Source: Agrobacterium vitis
GTDB taxonomy: Bacteria; Pseudomonadota; Alphaproteobacteria; Rhizobiales; Rhizobiaceae
Reading direction: 5' to 3'
Length of the DNA stretch: 64,000 nucleotides
Assembly (NCBI RefSeq): GCF_014926405.1
Contig: NZ_JACXXJ020000003.1
Span: 1,409,001-1,473,000, forward strand
Below the pieces are notes generated by a model. The model had not been told where the DNA came from and ran no database searches. It was given only the letters and a program-made list of their open reading frames with translations. Both the position numbers and the translations under genes were made by a program. Each line of letters opens with the position of its first letter. The first letter of the stretch is position 1. Below are positions 28,109 to 38,025 of this stretch, in pieces.

Positions 28109-29352
28109 TCACCGCCATTCCAAATTTCGACCGGCCTGCTTGGGAATCTCAAGCACCACTGCCAGCCCGCCACCGGCCGCTGTCGATGCCGAGACACGGC
28201 CGCCATGCTGCTCGACCGCGTGCTTTGTGATGGCGAGGCCCAGGCCAAAGGCGTTTGACGCCGTGTCGCTTCCGCGCGCAAACGGCTGGAATATCCAGTC
28301 GACTTGAGGCGCAGGCAGACCTGGCCCCATGAATAATCTCCGAGCGAATGGAAACGCGAGAGTTGTTGGGGGAATATTTCAGGGCGTTGCGGATGACATT
28401 CGCGAAGGCGCGATAGATTAGCTCCCCGTTGACCTCGGCGATGAAGGTGGCGGAGCCGTCATGGGACACCGCGCCTGTCCCTCCAAAGCCGCGTCTTCGA
28501 TGATCCCATTCAGCAGATCCATCAGATCGAGAGTTTGAACGACGTTGCTACCGGAGCCGGCGGTCAATCGCGCGAGGGTGAGGATCTCGCCAACCATCCC
28601 GTCGATGCGCTCAATCTCACCGCCCATGCGGTCCATCATTATCTCAAGCTTCGAAGGATTCTGCCGCAGCACCCCAATGGCCGCCTGAAGGCGGGACAGC
28701 GGCAAGCGCAGTTCATGGGACACGTCGTGAAACGGGCGTTGTTGGACCTCCTGAAGTTCCTGCAGGCGCGCGGCACTGGCGTCGAAGTCATGAGCCAGAG
28801 CGGTTACCTCGTCCTTCCGACCGTCCATTTTGTCACCGATGCGGACGTTGAACCGGCCATAGGCGAGAGCGCTCAGGCCGTGACGGAGGTGGGCGACAGG
28901 ACGAATGAGATAGCGAGCGAGCCAGATGGCGGAGATCGCGCTTGCGATCAGGGCCGATGCCAAGGGCACCAGCTTCGGCCAGGTCTCCGCGACAACTCCT
29001 GGTTCCTGCGCGATGACCGTCGCGCGGTAGCAAGCGTCACCGACAACGACGTTGCGCATGTTCGTTGTACCGACATCCGGGCAAGCAGTCGCCGGACCGA
29101 TGTCCGATATGGAAAGGTCGACGGGCTGGTGCACCGCCCTTGCGGCTCGCGCAAACGATTTGGCAGCTTCCCCCTTCTAGCGCCAGCAACTGTTGCGCTA
29201 CGTCAAGCGCGAAAACCCGCTGCTGGCGGGCCGATGTCCTGAGAGAGCGGGCCGACATCGAGTAGAGCGCCGATTGCAAACAAACCTGCGATTGATGCAG
29301 CCATCATCAACCATGTGATGGTGAAGAACTTCCAGAACAGGGCACGCATCAT
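28109..29352 (-). pseudogene. Sensor histidine kinase, multiply frameshifted
   Basis: The gene starts at 29352 by ATGA overlap with the response regulator stop and encodes a membrane anchor (WKFFTITWLMMAASIAGLFA). TGA follows after 49 codons (29205-29203). In other frames come a sensor region, a second membrane helix, HAMP and the H-box FHDVSHELRLPLSRLQ (28418-29134), then the N-box RAFANVIRNALKYSP near 28400, and finally FGLGLAITKHAVEQHGG with the ATP lid to 28109. At least three frame changes separate these parts. As read, no functional kinase can be made, which leaves the response regulator at 29349 without its partner. Confidence 0.88.
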
Positions 29353-30026
29353 CCATCTTGCAGGAGTAGATAGCCCTGTCCCCGCACCGTTTCTATCCAG
29401 GATTGGCCGTCATCCCTGGTGCCGAGCTTCTGGCGGACGCTGCTCAGGTGAACGTCGATCCGCCGGTCGAACGGCGTCAGGGGGCGTCCGAAGGCGTGCT
29501 TTGATATTTCCTGCTTGGAGACGAGCTGACCGGCACGGGCAAGCACCTCGAACTCAGTGCCTGTCAGTCCCAGACGCTTTCCGCGCCATTCCGCCGTCCT
29601 GTTTCCCGGATGGATGGCCAATTCTCCAGCCCGGAGCGCGTCCTGCGAGATGCCGGCGCCAGAGGAGCCGGCCCGGCGCAATATGGCCTTCAGCCTTGCC
29701 GCGAGCTCGCCGGGGGAGCATGGCTTTGGCACATAATCGTCGGCGCCGAGATTGAGCCCGGCGATGCGGTCCACGTCGTCGCCCCGGACCGTCAGCATAA
29801 GAACGGGCACTTTGCTCACTCGCCTGATCCGTTGCAGGAAGTCGATGCCATTCATGTGTGGCATCATGATGTCGAGAACAATGATGTCGGCGGCGCCTGA
29901 TGCGGCCTGAACGATCGCGGCGCGCCCGTCCTGCGCGGTCGCGACGTCGAAGCCCTCTTCGGAGAGATACTCCTTGAGAAGCGTTGTGAGATCGGCGTCG
30001 TCGTCGATGAGAAGAGCCTTTGCCAT
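29349..30026 (-). CDS. OmpR-family response regulator
   Basis: A 225-residue two-component regulator. The receiver domain has the acidic pair in IDDDADL, the phosphorylated Asp in IIVLDIMMP and the Lys in YVPKPCSPG. The output domain is a winged helix ending in RRIDVHLSSVRQKLG and VRGQGYLL. It is complete and divergent from the RND efflux operon at 30178, resembling the usual regulator-plus-pump layout. Its kinase is a pseudogene, so control may depend on cross-talk, small phosphodonors or unphosphorylated binding. Confidence 0.9.
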   Translation of the reverse strand: MAKALLIDDDADLTTLLKEYLSEEGFDVATAQDGRAAIVQAASGAADIIVLDIMMPHMNGIDFLQRIRRVSKVPVLMLTVRGDDVDRIAGLNLGADDYVPKPCSPGELAARLKAILRRAGSSGAGISQDALRAGELAIHPGNRTAEWRGKRLGLTGTEFEVLARAGQLVSKQEISKHAFGRPLTPFDRRIDVHLSSVRQKLGTRDDGQSWIETVRGQGYLLLQDG

Positions 30027-30177
30027 TTGGAAAGCATATCACTCGTTCACAGGGGGCAGCCATACAGGACAAACCCCTGTCGGACAGTGCATTTTACTTA
30101 TCTTAACATCGGCTTGACAGCACTTGACGTTCGATCCGCTACGGACAGGGAAATTCCTCGCTAGTCCGGGCAGGTCA
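30027..30177. promoter_or_regulatory. Divergent promoter of regulator and efflux operon
   Basis: This 151-base gap holds TTGACA at 30114-30119, a good -35 for the pump operon, though the -10 is poor. The response regulator probably binds here; no perfect direct repeats are obvious. Confidence 0.4.
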
Positions 30178-31626
30178 ATGAAAATCGCATTCAGAAAAAG
30201 ATCCAACCCGCCTTTGGCGGTCACGCTCTGCCTGCTCCTGTCCGGTTGCGCGACATTCGCGGAGCTTCAACCATCCGACGTCAAGGTAGCGAATGTCTGG
30301 CATGCCACCCTGCCGCATGGCGGCAATGCATCAAGCCTCTTGTCGTGGTGGTCGACCTTCAACGACCCGTCGCTGACAGCACTCATCGGCTACGCCCAGG
30401 AGGAGAATCCGAGCCTTGCCTCGGCCACCGCCGAGATCGACAAGGCGCGCGCAACGCTGGCTTCCGCGCGATCGAGTCTGTTTCCCGGACTGGACGGCTC
30501 GGCCTCGGTCACACGGTCCGGCACTGATGGTGACGCTGCCAACCGTATTACCGCCTCGACAGCGTCAAGCGGCGGCCTGGACGCTTCGTGGGAAATCGAT
30601 CTGTTCGGTAAAACGCGGCAAACGAGCGAAGCAGCGCGTGTTCGGGTCGATAAGCAGATCGCCAACTGGCACGACGCACGGGTCTCTCTCGCCGCCGAGG
30701 TGGCCGACTACTATGTCCAGTACAAGGCCTGTCGGCAGCTCGAGAATGTCTACAGCGTCGAACTCGCCTCGCAACGGGAAACGATCCGTGCTACGGAAAC
30801 GGCTGCGACATCGGGCTTCACCTCCACCGCCGATCTCGCTCTGGCGCGGGCGAGTGCCGCCTCATCCTCCTCGACACTGACGGCGCAAAAGGCCGAATGC
30901 GAGGTCCTGGTCAAGTCACTGGCGGAGGTCACCGGTGGTGACGAGGCAAGGGTCCGGCAATTGCTGGCCAAAGGCAAGGCTGGCATCCCGGCGCCGAAGA
31001 CCTTCAAACCCGCGGCAGTGCCGGCAGAAGCGTTGCGGCAACGTCCGGACATCGGGGCACTCGAACTGGAACTGGCCGCGTCCATTGCCGATGTAGGCGC
31101 GGCAAAGGCAGATCTCTATCCAAGCCTGAGCCTTGGCGGTTCCGTGACGGTCAGCAGCTCGACATTGACCGGTGGATCCCTGCCCTGGTCCTTCGGCCCG
31201 GCGCTGACCATTCCCCTGCTGGACGGCGGATCACGACGCGCTGCCGTCAGGAGCGCAATCGCCGATTACGACACAGCGGTCGCCAACTACAAGTCCGGCG
31301 TGCTGAGCGCTGTTTCCGAGGTGGAAATCGCGCTCGTTCGGGTCGACAGCACTCGCAGGCGGATCGGCGACGCGAGCAGTGCAGCCCGCAATTACCGCAG
31401 TTACTTTACCTCCATCGACTCAAACTGGCGCGCAGGCGGTGCCAGCCTGCTGGATCGGGAGGAGGCCCGGCGGTCGGCGCAGTCTGCGGAAATCTCGCTC
31501 ATCGAAATCCGGCGCGATGCGGTGCGCTACTGGATTGCCCTCTACAAGGCGCTGGGCGGAGGCTGGAACGCCGATGCCGTTACCCCGGCGCAGCGCCAAA
31601 CGAAATCACAAGGAAATTCTCTCTGA
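30178..31626 (+). CDS. Outer-membrane efflux lipoprotein (OprM/NodT family)
   Basis: A 482-residue outer-membrane channel, the TolC-like exit duct of an RND pump. The start at 30178 gives a lipoprotein signal with lipobox LSGC (Cys 24); a longer frame to 30124 would bury it. Two repeats of the OEP domain follow, with long helices rich in Ala and with DASWEIDLFGKTR near residue 140, a strongly conserved family motif. It overlaps the adaptor gene by one base (TGATG) and is the first gene of the three-gene pump. Confidence 0.9.
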   Translation: MKIAFRKRSNPPLAVTLCLLLSGCATFAELQPSDVKVANVWHATLPHGGNASSLLSWWSTFNDPSLTALIGYAQEENPSLASATAEIDKARATLASARSSLFPGLDGSASVTRSGTDGDAANRITASTASSGGLDASWEIDLFGKTRQTSEAARVRVDKQIANWHDARVSLAAEVADYYVQYKACRQLENVYSVELASQRETIRATETAATSGFTSTADLALARASAASSSSTLTAQKAECEVLVKSLAEVTGGDEARVRQLLAKGKAGIPAPKTFKPAAVPAEALRQRPDIGALELELAASIADVGAAKADLYPSLSLGGSVTVSSSTLTGGSLPWSFGPALTIPLLDGGSRRAAVRSAIADYDTAVANYKSGVLSAVSEVEIALVRVDSTRRRIGDASSAARNYRSYFTSIDSNWRAGGASLLDREEARRSAQSAEISLIEIRRDAVRYWIALYKALGGGWNADAVTPAQRQTKSQGNSL

Positions 31627-32699
31627 TGCGAATAGCCCCTTATTTTGTTGTCCTCCTCACGGGGGCAAGCCTCGCATTCTCTGGTCAATCTTCACGCGCG
31701 CAGCAAGAAGAAGCTGCGGCCCTCACCGTAGCCGTCGTGAAGCCGTCTGAGCGCCAGTGGGCGGAGACCGTGCCGGCGAGCGGCTGGCTGAAGCCATGGC
31801 ACGAGGCGATCATCGCATCGGAAATCAGTGGGCTTCGCATCACCGATGTTCTTGTCGATGTCGGCTCGGTGGTCGCGAAGGGTCAGCCGCTTGTTCAGCT
31901 GGCGGACGAAACCGTGCTTGCGGATTTGCGCAAAGAGGAGGCGTCGGTTGAGACCGCCAAGGCAGACCTCGCCAAAGCGAAGGCCAATGCCGACCGCGCG
32001 CGGCAGGTGCGGGGAAGCGGCGCGCTTTCGGATGAGAAGGTCACGGAATACCTGATCGCCGAGCAGACAGCCGAAGCGAGCCTCAAGTCGGCCGAAGCCA
32101 CGCTGGACAGCCAGAAGATCAAGGTCAGCCAGACCAAGATCGTCGCGATCGATGACGGGCTGATCACATCCCGCTCCGCCCAACTCGGCGCGGTGGTTTC
32201 CTCCGGTACGGAGCTGTTTCGCATGGTCCGGCAAAACCGTGTGGAGTGGCAGGCCGAGGTCTCCGCCCGGCACTATCCTCACATCAAGGAGGGCCTTGCT
32301 GCCGCGATTGCCGGTCCCGGCGGCAGGCGCATCGAGGGCAAGGTCAGGCTGGTCGGACCGACGGTCAGCACCGATACGGGTCGCGCGATCGTTTATGTCA
32401 CGCTGCCACCGGAGGATCATCCTCCTGTCGGCATCTATGTCACCGGACAGATCGAGCTGCAGTCGACAAGCGCCCTCACGGTGCCCGAGACCGCGCTCGT
32501 GTTCCGCGACGGCATCAACTACGTCTTTACGGTCGATAAGGATCGGCGCGCCTCTCGCGTGCGCGTCGAGACCGGACGCCGCAATGGGGGCGAGGTGGAG
32601 ATCCTGTCGGGAATCGATCGATCAACCTCAGTTGTAAAATCCGGTGGCGCATTCCTTTCGGACAAAGCGCTGGTGCGGGTTGAAGGAGATGCGCAATGA
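31626..32699 (+). CDS. RND efflux periplasmic adaptor (MFP) subunit
   Basis: A 357-residue membrane-fusion protein that links pump and channel. It has an N-terminal signal (MRIAPYFVVLLTGASLAFSG), then split lipoyl halves (VLVDVGSVVAKGQPLVQLAD and the later IDDGLITSRSAQLG) around an alpha-helical coiled hairpin at about residues 98-165. A beta-barrel with LTVPETALVF follows. Translation is coupled to both neighbours: its start overlaps the channel gene by one base and its stop overlaps the pump ATG by four. Confidence 0.9.
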   Translation: MRIAPYFVVLLTGASLAFSGQSSRAQQEEAAALTVAVVKPSERQWAETVPASGWLKPWHEAIIASEISGLRITDVLVDVGSVVAKGQPLVQLADETVLADLRKEEASVETAKADLAKAKANADRARQVRGSGALSDEKVTEYLIAEQTAEASLKSAEATLDSQKIKVSQTKIVAIDDGLITSRSAQLGAVVSSGTELFRMVRQNRVEWQAEVSARHYPHIKEGLAAAIAGPGGRRIEGKVRLVGPTVSTDTGRAIVYVTLPPEDHPPVGIYVTGQIELQSTSALTVPETALVFRDGINYVFTVDKDRRASRVRVETGRRNGGEVEILSGIDRSTSVVKSGGAFLSDKALVRVEGDAQ

Positions 32700-35600
32700 A
32701 CTTCTCCGCCTGGTCGATCCGCAATCCCGTTCCCGCCATTCTGTTGTTTGCTCTCCTGACGGTGGGCGGCCTGCTCGCCTTCGAGCGGCTTGCGGTCCAG
32801 AACTTTCCGGACATGGACCTGCCGACGGTCAAGATTACAGCGACGCTTGAAGGCGCCGCGCCGTCGCAACTGGAGACCGAGGTCGCCCGCAAGATCGAGG
32901 ACAATCTCGCCTCGCTCAGCCTTCTCGATCATATCACGACGACCATCACGGACGGATCGGTGTCGATCAGCGTCTCCTTCAAGCTGGAGAAGGACAGCGA
33001 GGAGGCTCTCAACGAAGTTCGCAACGCGGTGGACAGCACCACCGATCTTCCTGCAGCCATGGAGTCTCCGAGCGTGACGAAAGTCACGGTGCAGAGTTCT
33101 CCGCTGATCACCTATGCCGTGCGCTCGACGCGCTTCAACGAAACGGAGCTGTCCTGGTTCGTCGATAACGACATGACCAAGGCGCTTCTTTCTGTATCCG
33201 GGGTCGGCGAGGTCGGCCGCATAGGCGGCATCGACCGCGAAGTGCATGTCGATCTCAACCCGCAGATCATGGGATCGCTGGGGATTACGGCCGCGACGGT
33301 CTCTTCCCGACTGAAGTCCGTTCAGGCCGACAGCTCGGGCGGTCGTGGCGAAGTTGGCGGCAGCAGGCAATCGATCCGCACGCTGGGGGCCGTCGCCTCG
33401 GTGGAGGATCTTAAGGCGCTCGCGATCCCGCTTCCGAGCGGGGAACTGGTGCGCCTCGACGAAGTCGGCACGGTAACGGACAGTTTCTCCGACCGCTCCT
33501 CGCTCGCCTATCTTGACGGTCAGCCGGTGATCGGCGTTCAGGTCAAGCGCTCGAACGGCTTTTCGGACACGGGCGTCGCAGCCGACATCCAGGCCGCGAT
33601 GAAGATGTTCGCGGCCGCCAATCCCGATGTGGAGATCGTCCAGGCCTACAGCACAGTCGGGCCGATCATAGAGAATTACGACGGCTCCATGCACATGCTC
33701 TATGAGGGCGCGATTCTCGCTGTTGTGGTCGTCTGGCTGTTCCTGCGTGACTGGCGGGCGACCTTCCTGTCCGCCGTGGCTTTGCCCCTGTCGGTCATCC
33801 CGACCTTTCTGGCGATGTACTTCGCTGATTTCAGCCTGAATACCGTGACGCTGCTCGCGCTCTCCCTGGTGGTCGGCATCCTTGTCGACGACGCCATCGT
33901 CGAGGTCGAAAACATCGCCCGTCATCTCAACATGGGAAAATCGCCGATGGACGCGGCGCTGGAGGCCGCCGACGAGATCGGCCTTGCTGTCATCGCCACG
34001 ACCTTCACCCTCGTCGCCGTGTTCCTGCCGACCGCGTTCATGAGTGGCATTCCCGGCCTCATCTTCCGGCAGTTCGGGATCACCGCGGCCGTCGCGGTGC
34101 TGGCCTCGTTGCTGGTCGCACGTCTGCTGACGCCAATGATGGCCGCCTACATGATGAAAGCGCATCCGACGGAAGAGAAGGATGGCCGTATCATGCGCGC
34201 CTACCTGGCCGTTGTAAAAGCCTGCCTCGGCCACCGGAAGCTGACGATTTTCGGCGTCTGCGTTTTCCTCGGCCTCTCAGTTTCGGCCATCCCTCTTCTC
34301 AAATCAGGATTCCTGCCGGCGTCGGACGACGCACAGACGAAAGTCACGCTCACACTGCAGCCGGGAAGCACTATAGAGCAGACAGACGCCGTGACGCGCC
34401 AGGCCGCGGGCATCATCGCGAAGCTGTCGGACGTGACCCGTGTGTTCTCCTCGGTCGGCACCGCCTCCTCGGGAGGCGGCCTGGAGTCCTCAACAACAAA
34501 TGACGTCACTTCAGCAACACTCGTCGTTGATCTGACACCGATCGGAGATCGTGATCGCAAGCAGTCAGAGATCGAAAACGCCATCCGGCAGGCGCTTGCC
34601 GTGCTGCCGGGCGTGAGGGTCGAAGTCGGTTCGGGAGGCAACGGAACCACGCTCGAGATCACGCTTGCCAGTGACGACTCCAATGTGCTCGATCAAGCCG
34701 GCAGCGCGCTTGAGGAGCAGTTGCGCACTCTCAAGGGCATTGGCGCCGTTACCTCCAGTGCCTCACTCCAGGCCCCGGAGATCCAGATCGTCCCCGATTT
34801 TACGCGCGCCGCAGCACTTGGCGTGACGTCGGAGTCGATTTCCGAGGCGGTGCGCGTCGCGACCAATGGCGACTACTCTTCTTCGATGGCAAAGCTCAAT
34901 CTGCCGCAACGCCAGGTATCGATCCGCGTGCGGCTCGATCCCGGGAACCGCACGACCCTGGACGACATCGCCAATCTCCGCGTCAGCGGGACCAACGGCA
35001 GCGTCGATCTCGGTTCCATCGCCGAAATTGGCATCGGCGGCAGCCCGTCGGAAATCAACCGCATCGACCGCTCCCGCAACATCACCCTTTCCGTCGAGCT
35101 GAACGGCCGGATTCTTGGCGACGTTAACCGAGAAGCCCAGGAACTACTCGCACTGAAGAACCTTCCGCAGGGCGTCCACCTTGTCGAACAGGGAGAACTG
35201 CAGCGCAGCTCTGAATTGTTTGAAAGCTTCGGCATTGCCATGGCCATTGGCGTGTTCTGCATTTACGCCGTGCTGGTTCTTCTCTTCCACGATTTCCTGC
35301 AACCACTCACAATCCTCATGGCGTTGCCGCTGTCGCTCGGCGGAGCACTTCTGCCGCTCATTGTCACCGGTACAAGCTTCTCGATGCCAGCGGTGATTGG
35401 ACTGCTCATGCTGATGGGCGTCGTAACGAAGAATTCCATCTTGCTTGTTGAGTATGCCATCATGTCGAGACGCGGTGGCATGTCGCGATTTGATGCTCTG
35501 GTGGATGCGTGCCACAAGCGAGCGCGGCCGATCATCATGACCACGATCGCCATGGGATGCGGCATGCTGCCCGTGGCACTGAGCCTCACCGGCGGCGATG

Positions 35601-35782
35601 GAAGTTTCAGGCAGCCTATGGCAATCGTCGTGATCGGCGGGCTACTAACCTCGACGTTCCTCAGCCTCCTCGTTATCCCGGTCATCTTCACCTTCATCGA
35701 TGACTTTCTCGAGCTGCTCAAGCGGCCGTTTCGTGGGAGGCAGGCGAAAGAGACGCAGCCAATGCCGGCGGAGGCTGGCTGA
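32696..35782 (+). CDS. RND-family efflux transporter, inner-membrane pump
   Basis: A 1028-residue AcrB-like proton-driven pump (HAE-1/hydrophobe type). TM1 is near residues 11-30 and a large periplasmic porter domain follows. The TM4 proton-relay pair reads VVGILVDDAIVEVENI. A second half repeats the fold, with TM helices near ILMALPLSLGGALLP and GVVTKNSILLVEYAI. Length matches the family and the frame is unbroken. With the channel and adaptor it forms a full tripartite exporter, probably for drugs, phytochemicals or toxic aromatics of the adjacent pathways. Confidence 0.93.
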   Translation: MNFSAWSIRNPVPAILLFALLTVGGLLAFERLAVQNFPDMDLPTVKITATLEGAAPSQLETEVARKIEDNLASLSLLDHITTTITDGSVSISVSFKLEKDSEEALNEVRNAVDSTTDLPAAMESPSVTKVTVQSSPLITYAVRSTRFNETELSWFVDNDMTKALLSVSGVGEVGRIGGIDREVHVDLNPQIMGSLGITAATVSSRLKSVQADSSGGRGEVGGSRQSIRTLGAVASVEDLKALAIPLPSGELVRLDEVGTVTDSFSDRSSLAYLDGQPVIGVQVKRSNGFSDTGVAADIQAAMKMFAAANPDVEIVQAYSTVGPIIENYDGSMHMLYEGAILAVVVVWLFLRDWRATFLSAVALPLSVIPTFLAMYFADFSLNTVTLLALSLVVGILVDDAIVEVENIARHLNMGKSPMDAALEAADEIGLAVIATTFTLVAVFLPTAFMSGIPGLIFRQFGITAAVAVLASLLVARLLTPMMAAYMMKAHPTEEKDGRIMRAYLAVVKACLGHRKLTIFGVCVFLGLSVSAIPLLKSGFLPASDDAQTKVTLTLQPGSTIEQTDAVTRQAAGIIAKLSDVTRVFSSVGTASSGGGLESSTTNDVTSATLVVDLTPIGDRDRKQSEIENAIRQALAVLPGVRVEVGSGGNGTTLEITLASDDSNVLDQAGSALEEQLRTLKGIGAVTSSASLQAPEIQIVPDFTRAAALGVTSESISEAVRVATNGDYSSSMAKLNLPQRQVSIRVRLDPGNRTTLDDIANLRVSGTNGSVDLGSIAEIGIGGSPSEINRIDRSRNITLSVELNGRILGDVNREAQELLALKNLPQGVHLVEQGELQRSSELFESFGIAMAIGVFCIYAVLVLLFHDFLQPLTILMALPLSLGGALLPLIVTGTSFSMPAVIGLLMLMGVVTKNSILLVEYAIMSRRGGMSRFDALVDACHKRARPIIMTTIAMGCGMLPVALSLTGGDGSFRQPMAIVVIGGLLTSTFLSLLVIPVIFTFIDDFLELLKRPFRGRQAKETQPMPAEAG

Positions 35783-36151
35783 CGCCTCCGCGGTGGGAGC
35801 ATGAAATGTGCGAGGACACGTCAACATGGACGATCATCGGATGCGAAGCCGGTTGGCGCAACATCTTGCAGCCCATCTGATGGCGCTGGTGCGGCTCATA
35901 CTCGCACAGGCGATTCAGACGATCGCAGTTCTCCTGCTTCGGAGCCTGAGCGCCACTGTGCTCAATGGGAGCATTCTCGCCGGAAGTTCATGGGAGCGGA
36001 TCATTGAGTGGGGTAGCAGGTTTCTCAGTAAGGATGCCGAATGGATCGACGTTTCGCCTTCGCGTGGTTTGCATTTAAGCGTTCGACGCCAGCAGCTTTG
36101 GCTGAACCGGCGCGCGTTGATAGCTCACTTTCACGCTCAGGTACGCGAAGG
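35783..36151. other. Gene-free stretch between pump and patatin gene
   Basis: These 369 bases contain overlapping open frames without ribosome sites or recognisable families. I support no gene or structure here. Confidence 0.4.
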
Positions 36152-37307
36152 ATGCGCAAGCCAGGGAACAGTGTGCTTTCATTCATCCTTGTCGTTGTGC
36201 TCTGCATCCCTGTGTACGGCTGCGTGACGACAACCCGGGCAGTCTATTCGGCCAGCGAAGCGGCAGTTGCCGAAGTCGATGGCTTCGACAACATCCGTGC
36301 TTATGCCGATGCCCCGGATAGCAGCATTAGAGACCAGACACAGTGGTTGCCCCGCACGACCGGCAGGAACCTCAACGTTCTCTGCGTCTCGGGGGAGGTT
36401 CGGGAGGGGCATTTACGGTTGGCTCCTGTCCGCCTGGAGCGATCAACATACACGGCCAGTATTCGATGTTGTCACAGGTGTCAGCACAGGTGCGCTGATA
36501 GCACCTTACGCATTTCTCGGCTCCGCATACGACAAGTCGCTCGCCGGCCTTTACACCGGTGGTCAGGCGAGAGAGCTCGTGGACATGAGGTGGATGGGAA
36601 CCGGTCTTTTTGGAACAAGCCTTCTCAAGGGGGAGCGCTTGCGGCAGATGGTTTCCAACTACATAACAAATGATATCCTGCAAAAGGTTGCAGCTGAGCA
36701 CCGCCGCGGAAGACGGCTGTTCGTTCTGACGACCAATCTCGATTCCCAGCGGGGCGTGCTCTGGAACATGGGCGCTATTGCAAACAGCGGCCGGCCCGAT
36801 GCGCTGGCGCTTTTTCGGGATGTCCTGATCGCCTCCGCCAGCATACCGGGCGTCTTTCCAGCGGTGACAATCAAGGCGAAATCCGGGGCCAGGCAGATCG
36901 AGGAGCTGCATTCCGATGGCGGCTCATCCATGCAATTCTTTGGATTGCCTGACGCGGTGCTCGCCTCGCCAGGCAAACCACCACCTCTCAACAATCGCCA
37001 TCCCGAAATGTACGTGATCGTGAACAACGCCCTCATGCCGGAGTTCGCCGAGACGAAGAATTCGACGATCTCGGTGGCCGGACGGTCCTACGCAACGATG
37101 GTTAAATCTCAGACCAAACAGGCTTTGCTTGCCCTCTATAACCATAGTCAAAGAACCGGCAGTCGATTGAGGATCGCATGGATCGACAAACAGATTCCCT
37201 ATTCGATGCTCGATCCCTTCAATACCGACTATATGCGAGCTGTCTATGCGGACGGATACAATCAGACCAAGGTCGGTATGATATGGAAGAACGCGCCAGT
37301 CTTTTGA
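36152..37307 (+). pseudogene. Patatin-like phospholipase lipoprotein, frameshifted
   Basis: The first part starts at 36152 with a lipoprotein signal (MRKPGNSVLSFILVVVLCIP, lipobox VYGC) and runs to LNVLCVSG near 36395. The oxyanion glycine loop (normally SGGGxxGA) falls exactly in a G-rich stretch where the frame changes, probably twice, within about 30 bases. From about 36410 another frame continues with LLSAWSDQ, FDVVTGVSTGAL (nucleophile Ser in GVSTG) and HSDGGSSMQF (catalytic Asp) to 37307. Everything except the glycine loop looks healthy, so a single recent event or a sequencing error in the G-run is possible. Confidence 0.75.
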
Positions 37308-37340
37308 GCCAGGCGTTGCAGCAAGCGGCGGGGGTCTGTT

Positions 37341-37868
37341 TCAGGAAGGCAGAAGAGAAATCAACTTCGCCAACGCCGCAACCAAATCGCGCCGTTCGGA
37401 GAATTCAAGAGCACGAATGCCCTGGAGCAGATGAGACGACTTCGCAACTTCTTCCCTCGTCCTGTTCAAAAGTTCCCGACCTGCCTCCGTAATTTCAACG
37501 TAGATCGTTCGCTTATCTGAAGGATGCGGTACCCGTTTAAGGCACTTTCGCTGCTCCAGTTTGGTTAGCCGCCCCGTGATGGCGCCAGTCGTCACCATGC
37601 AGAGTTCCGCAAGATCGCTCGGTCGAACAGGGCGGTCCTCCGGACGCTGAGCGAGATGGGTCAGAACATCGATATCACCCACTCCAAGACCAAAAGGCGT
37701 GAGAATTGCCTGGAGAGATTCCTGATCCAGCTGATAAAGGTGCCGTATCCTCATAGCAATCGCAATCGGAGAGCTGTCTTCGCCGGGGAAATCAATTTCC
37801 CACTGTCGAACAAGTTCCTCGAACACCTTTTGGGTTTGAGATACAACGCGATCGCTACTATCTAACAT
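37341..37868 (-). CDS. MarR-family transcriptional regulator
   Basis: A 175-residue dimeric winged-helix regulator. The DNA-binding part (PSDLAELCMVTTGAITGRLTK) is at about residues 82-102, with the wing PHPSDKRTIYVEIT. MarR proteins often bind phenolic ligands and leave DNA on binding. It is divergent from the flavin reductase operon at 38026, with an 18-bp palindrome between the two starts, making it the likely repressor of that operon and of itself. It converges with the patatin gene at its 3' end, 33 bases apart. Confidence 0.9.
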   Translation of the reverse strand: MLDSSDRVVSQTQKVFEELVRQWEIDFPGEDSSPIAIAMRIRHLYQLDQESLQAILTPFGLGVGDIDVLTHLAQRPEDRPVRPSDLAELCMVTTGAITGRLTKLEQRKCLKRVPHPSDKRTIYVEITEAGRELLNRTREEVAKSSHLLQGIRALEFSERRDLVAALAKLISLLPS

Positions 37869-37982
37869 GTCTAAATCCGATTCATGCGGCCTAGCCTTTA
37901 CTTACCAAAGCCGGGCATGATGCGCAAAGGGTCCACGCGTAGCCGCGTCCATCACTAATCGCATATGACGCTTGACAGACGA

Positions 37983-38000
37983 TATCTTAGATCTAAGATA
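37983..38000. promoter_or_regulatory. MarR operator candidate, perfect 18-bp palindrome
   Basis: TATCTTAGATCTAAGATA is a perfect palindrome, 25 bases before the flavin reductase start and 114 bases before the MarR start. Its length, symmetry and AT-rich arms match MarR-family sites, and its position would block the operon promoter. Confidence 0.7.
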
Positions 38001-38025
38001 CCTCTAAACGATATGGGAGGTATCG

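Noticed and set aside
32519..34234. 571-codon minus-strand frame
   Set aside because: Antisense to the RND pump; low-complexity Arg/Asp/His composition typical of a shadow frame in GC-rich DNA.
35808..36227. 139-codon plus-strand frame after the RND pump
   Set aside because: No ribosome site and it runs into the patatin signal-peptide region in another frame; only a hydrophobic stretch gives it a gene-like look.
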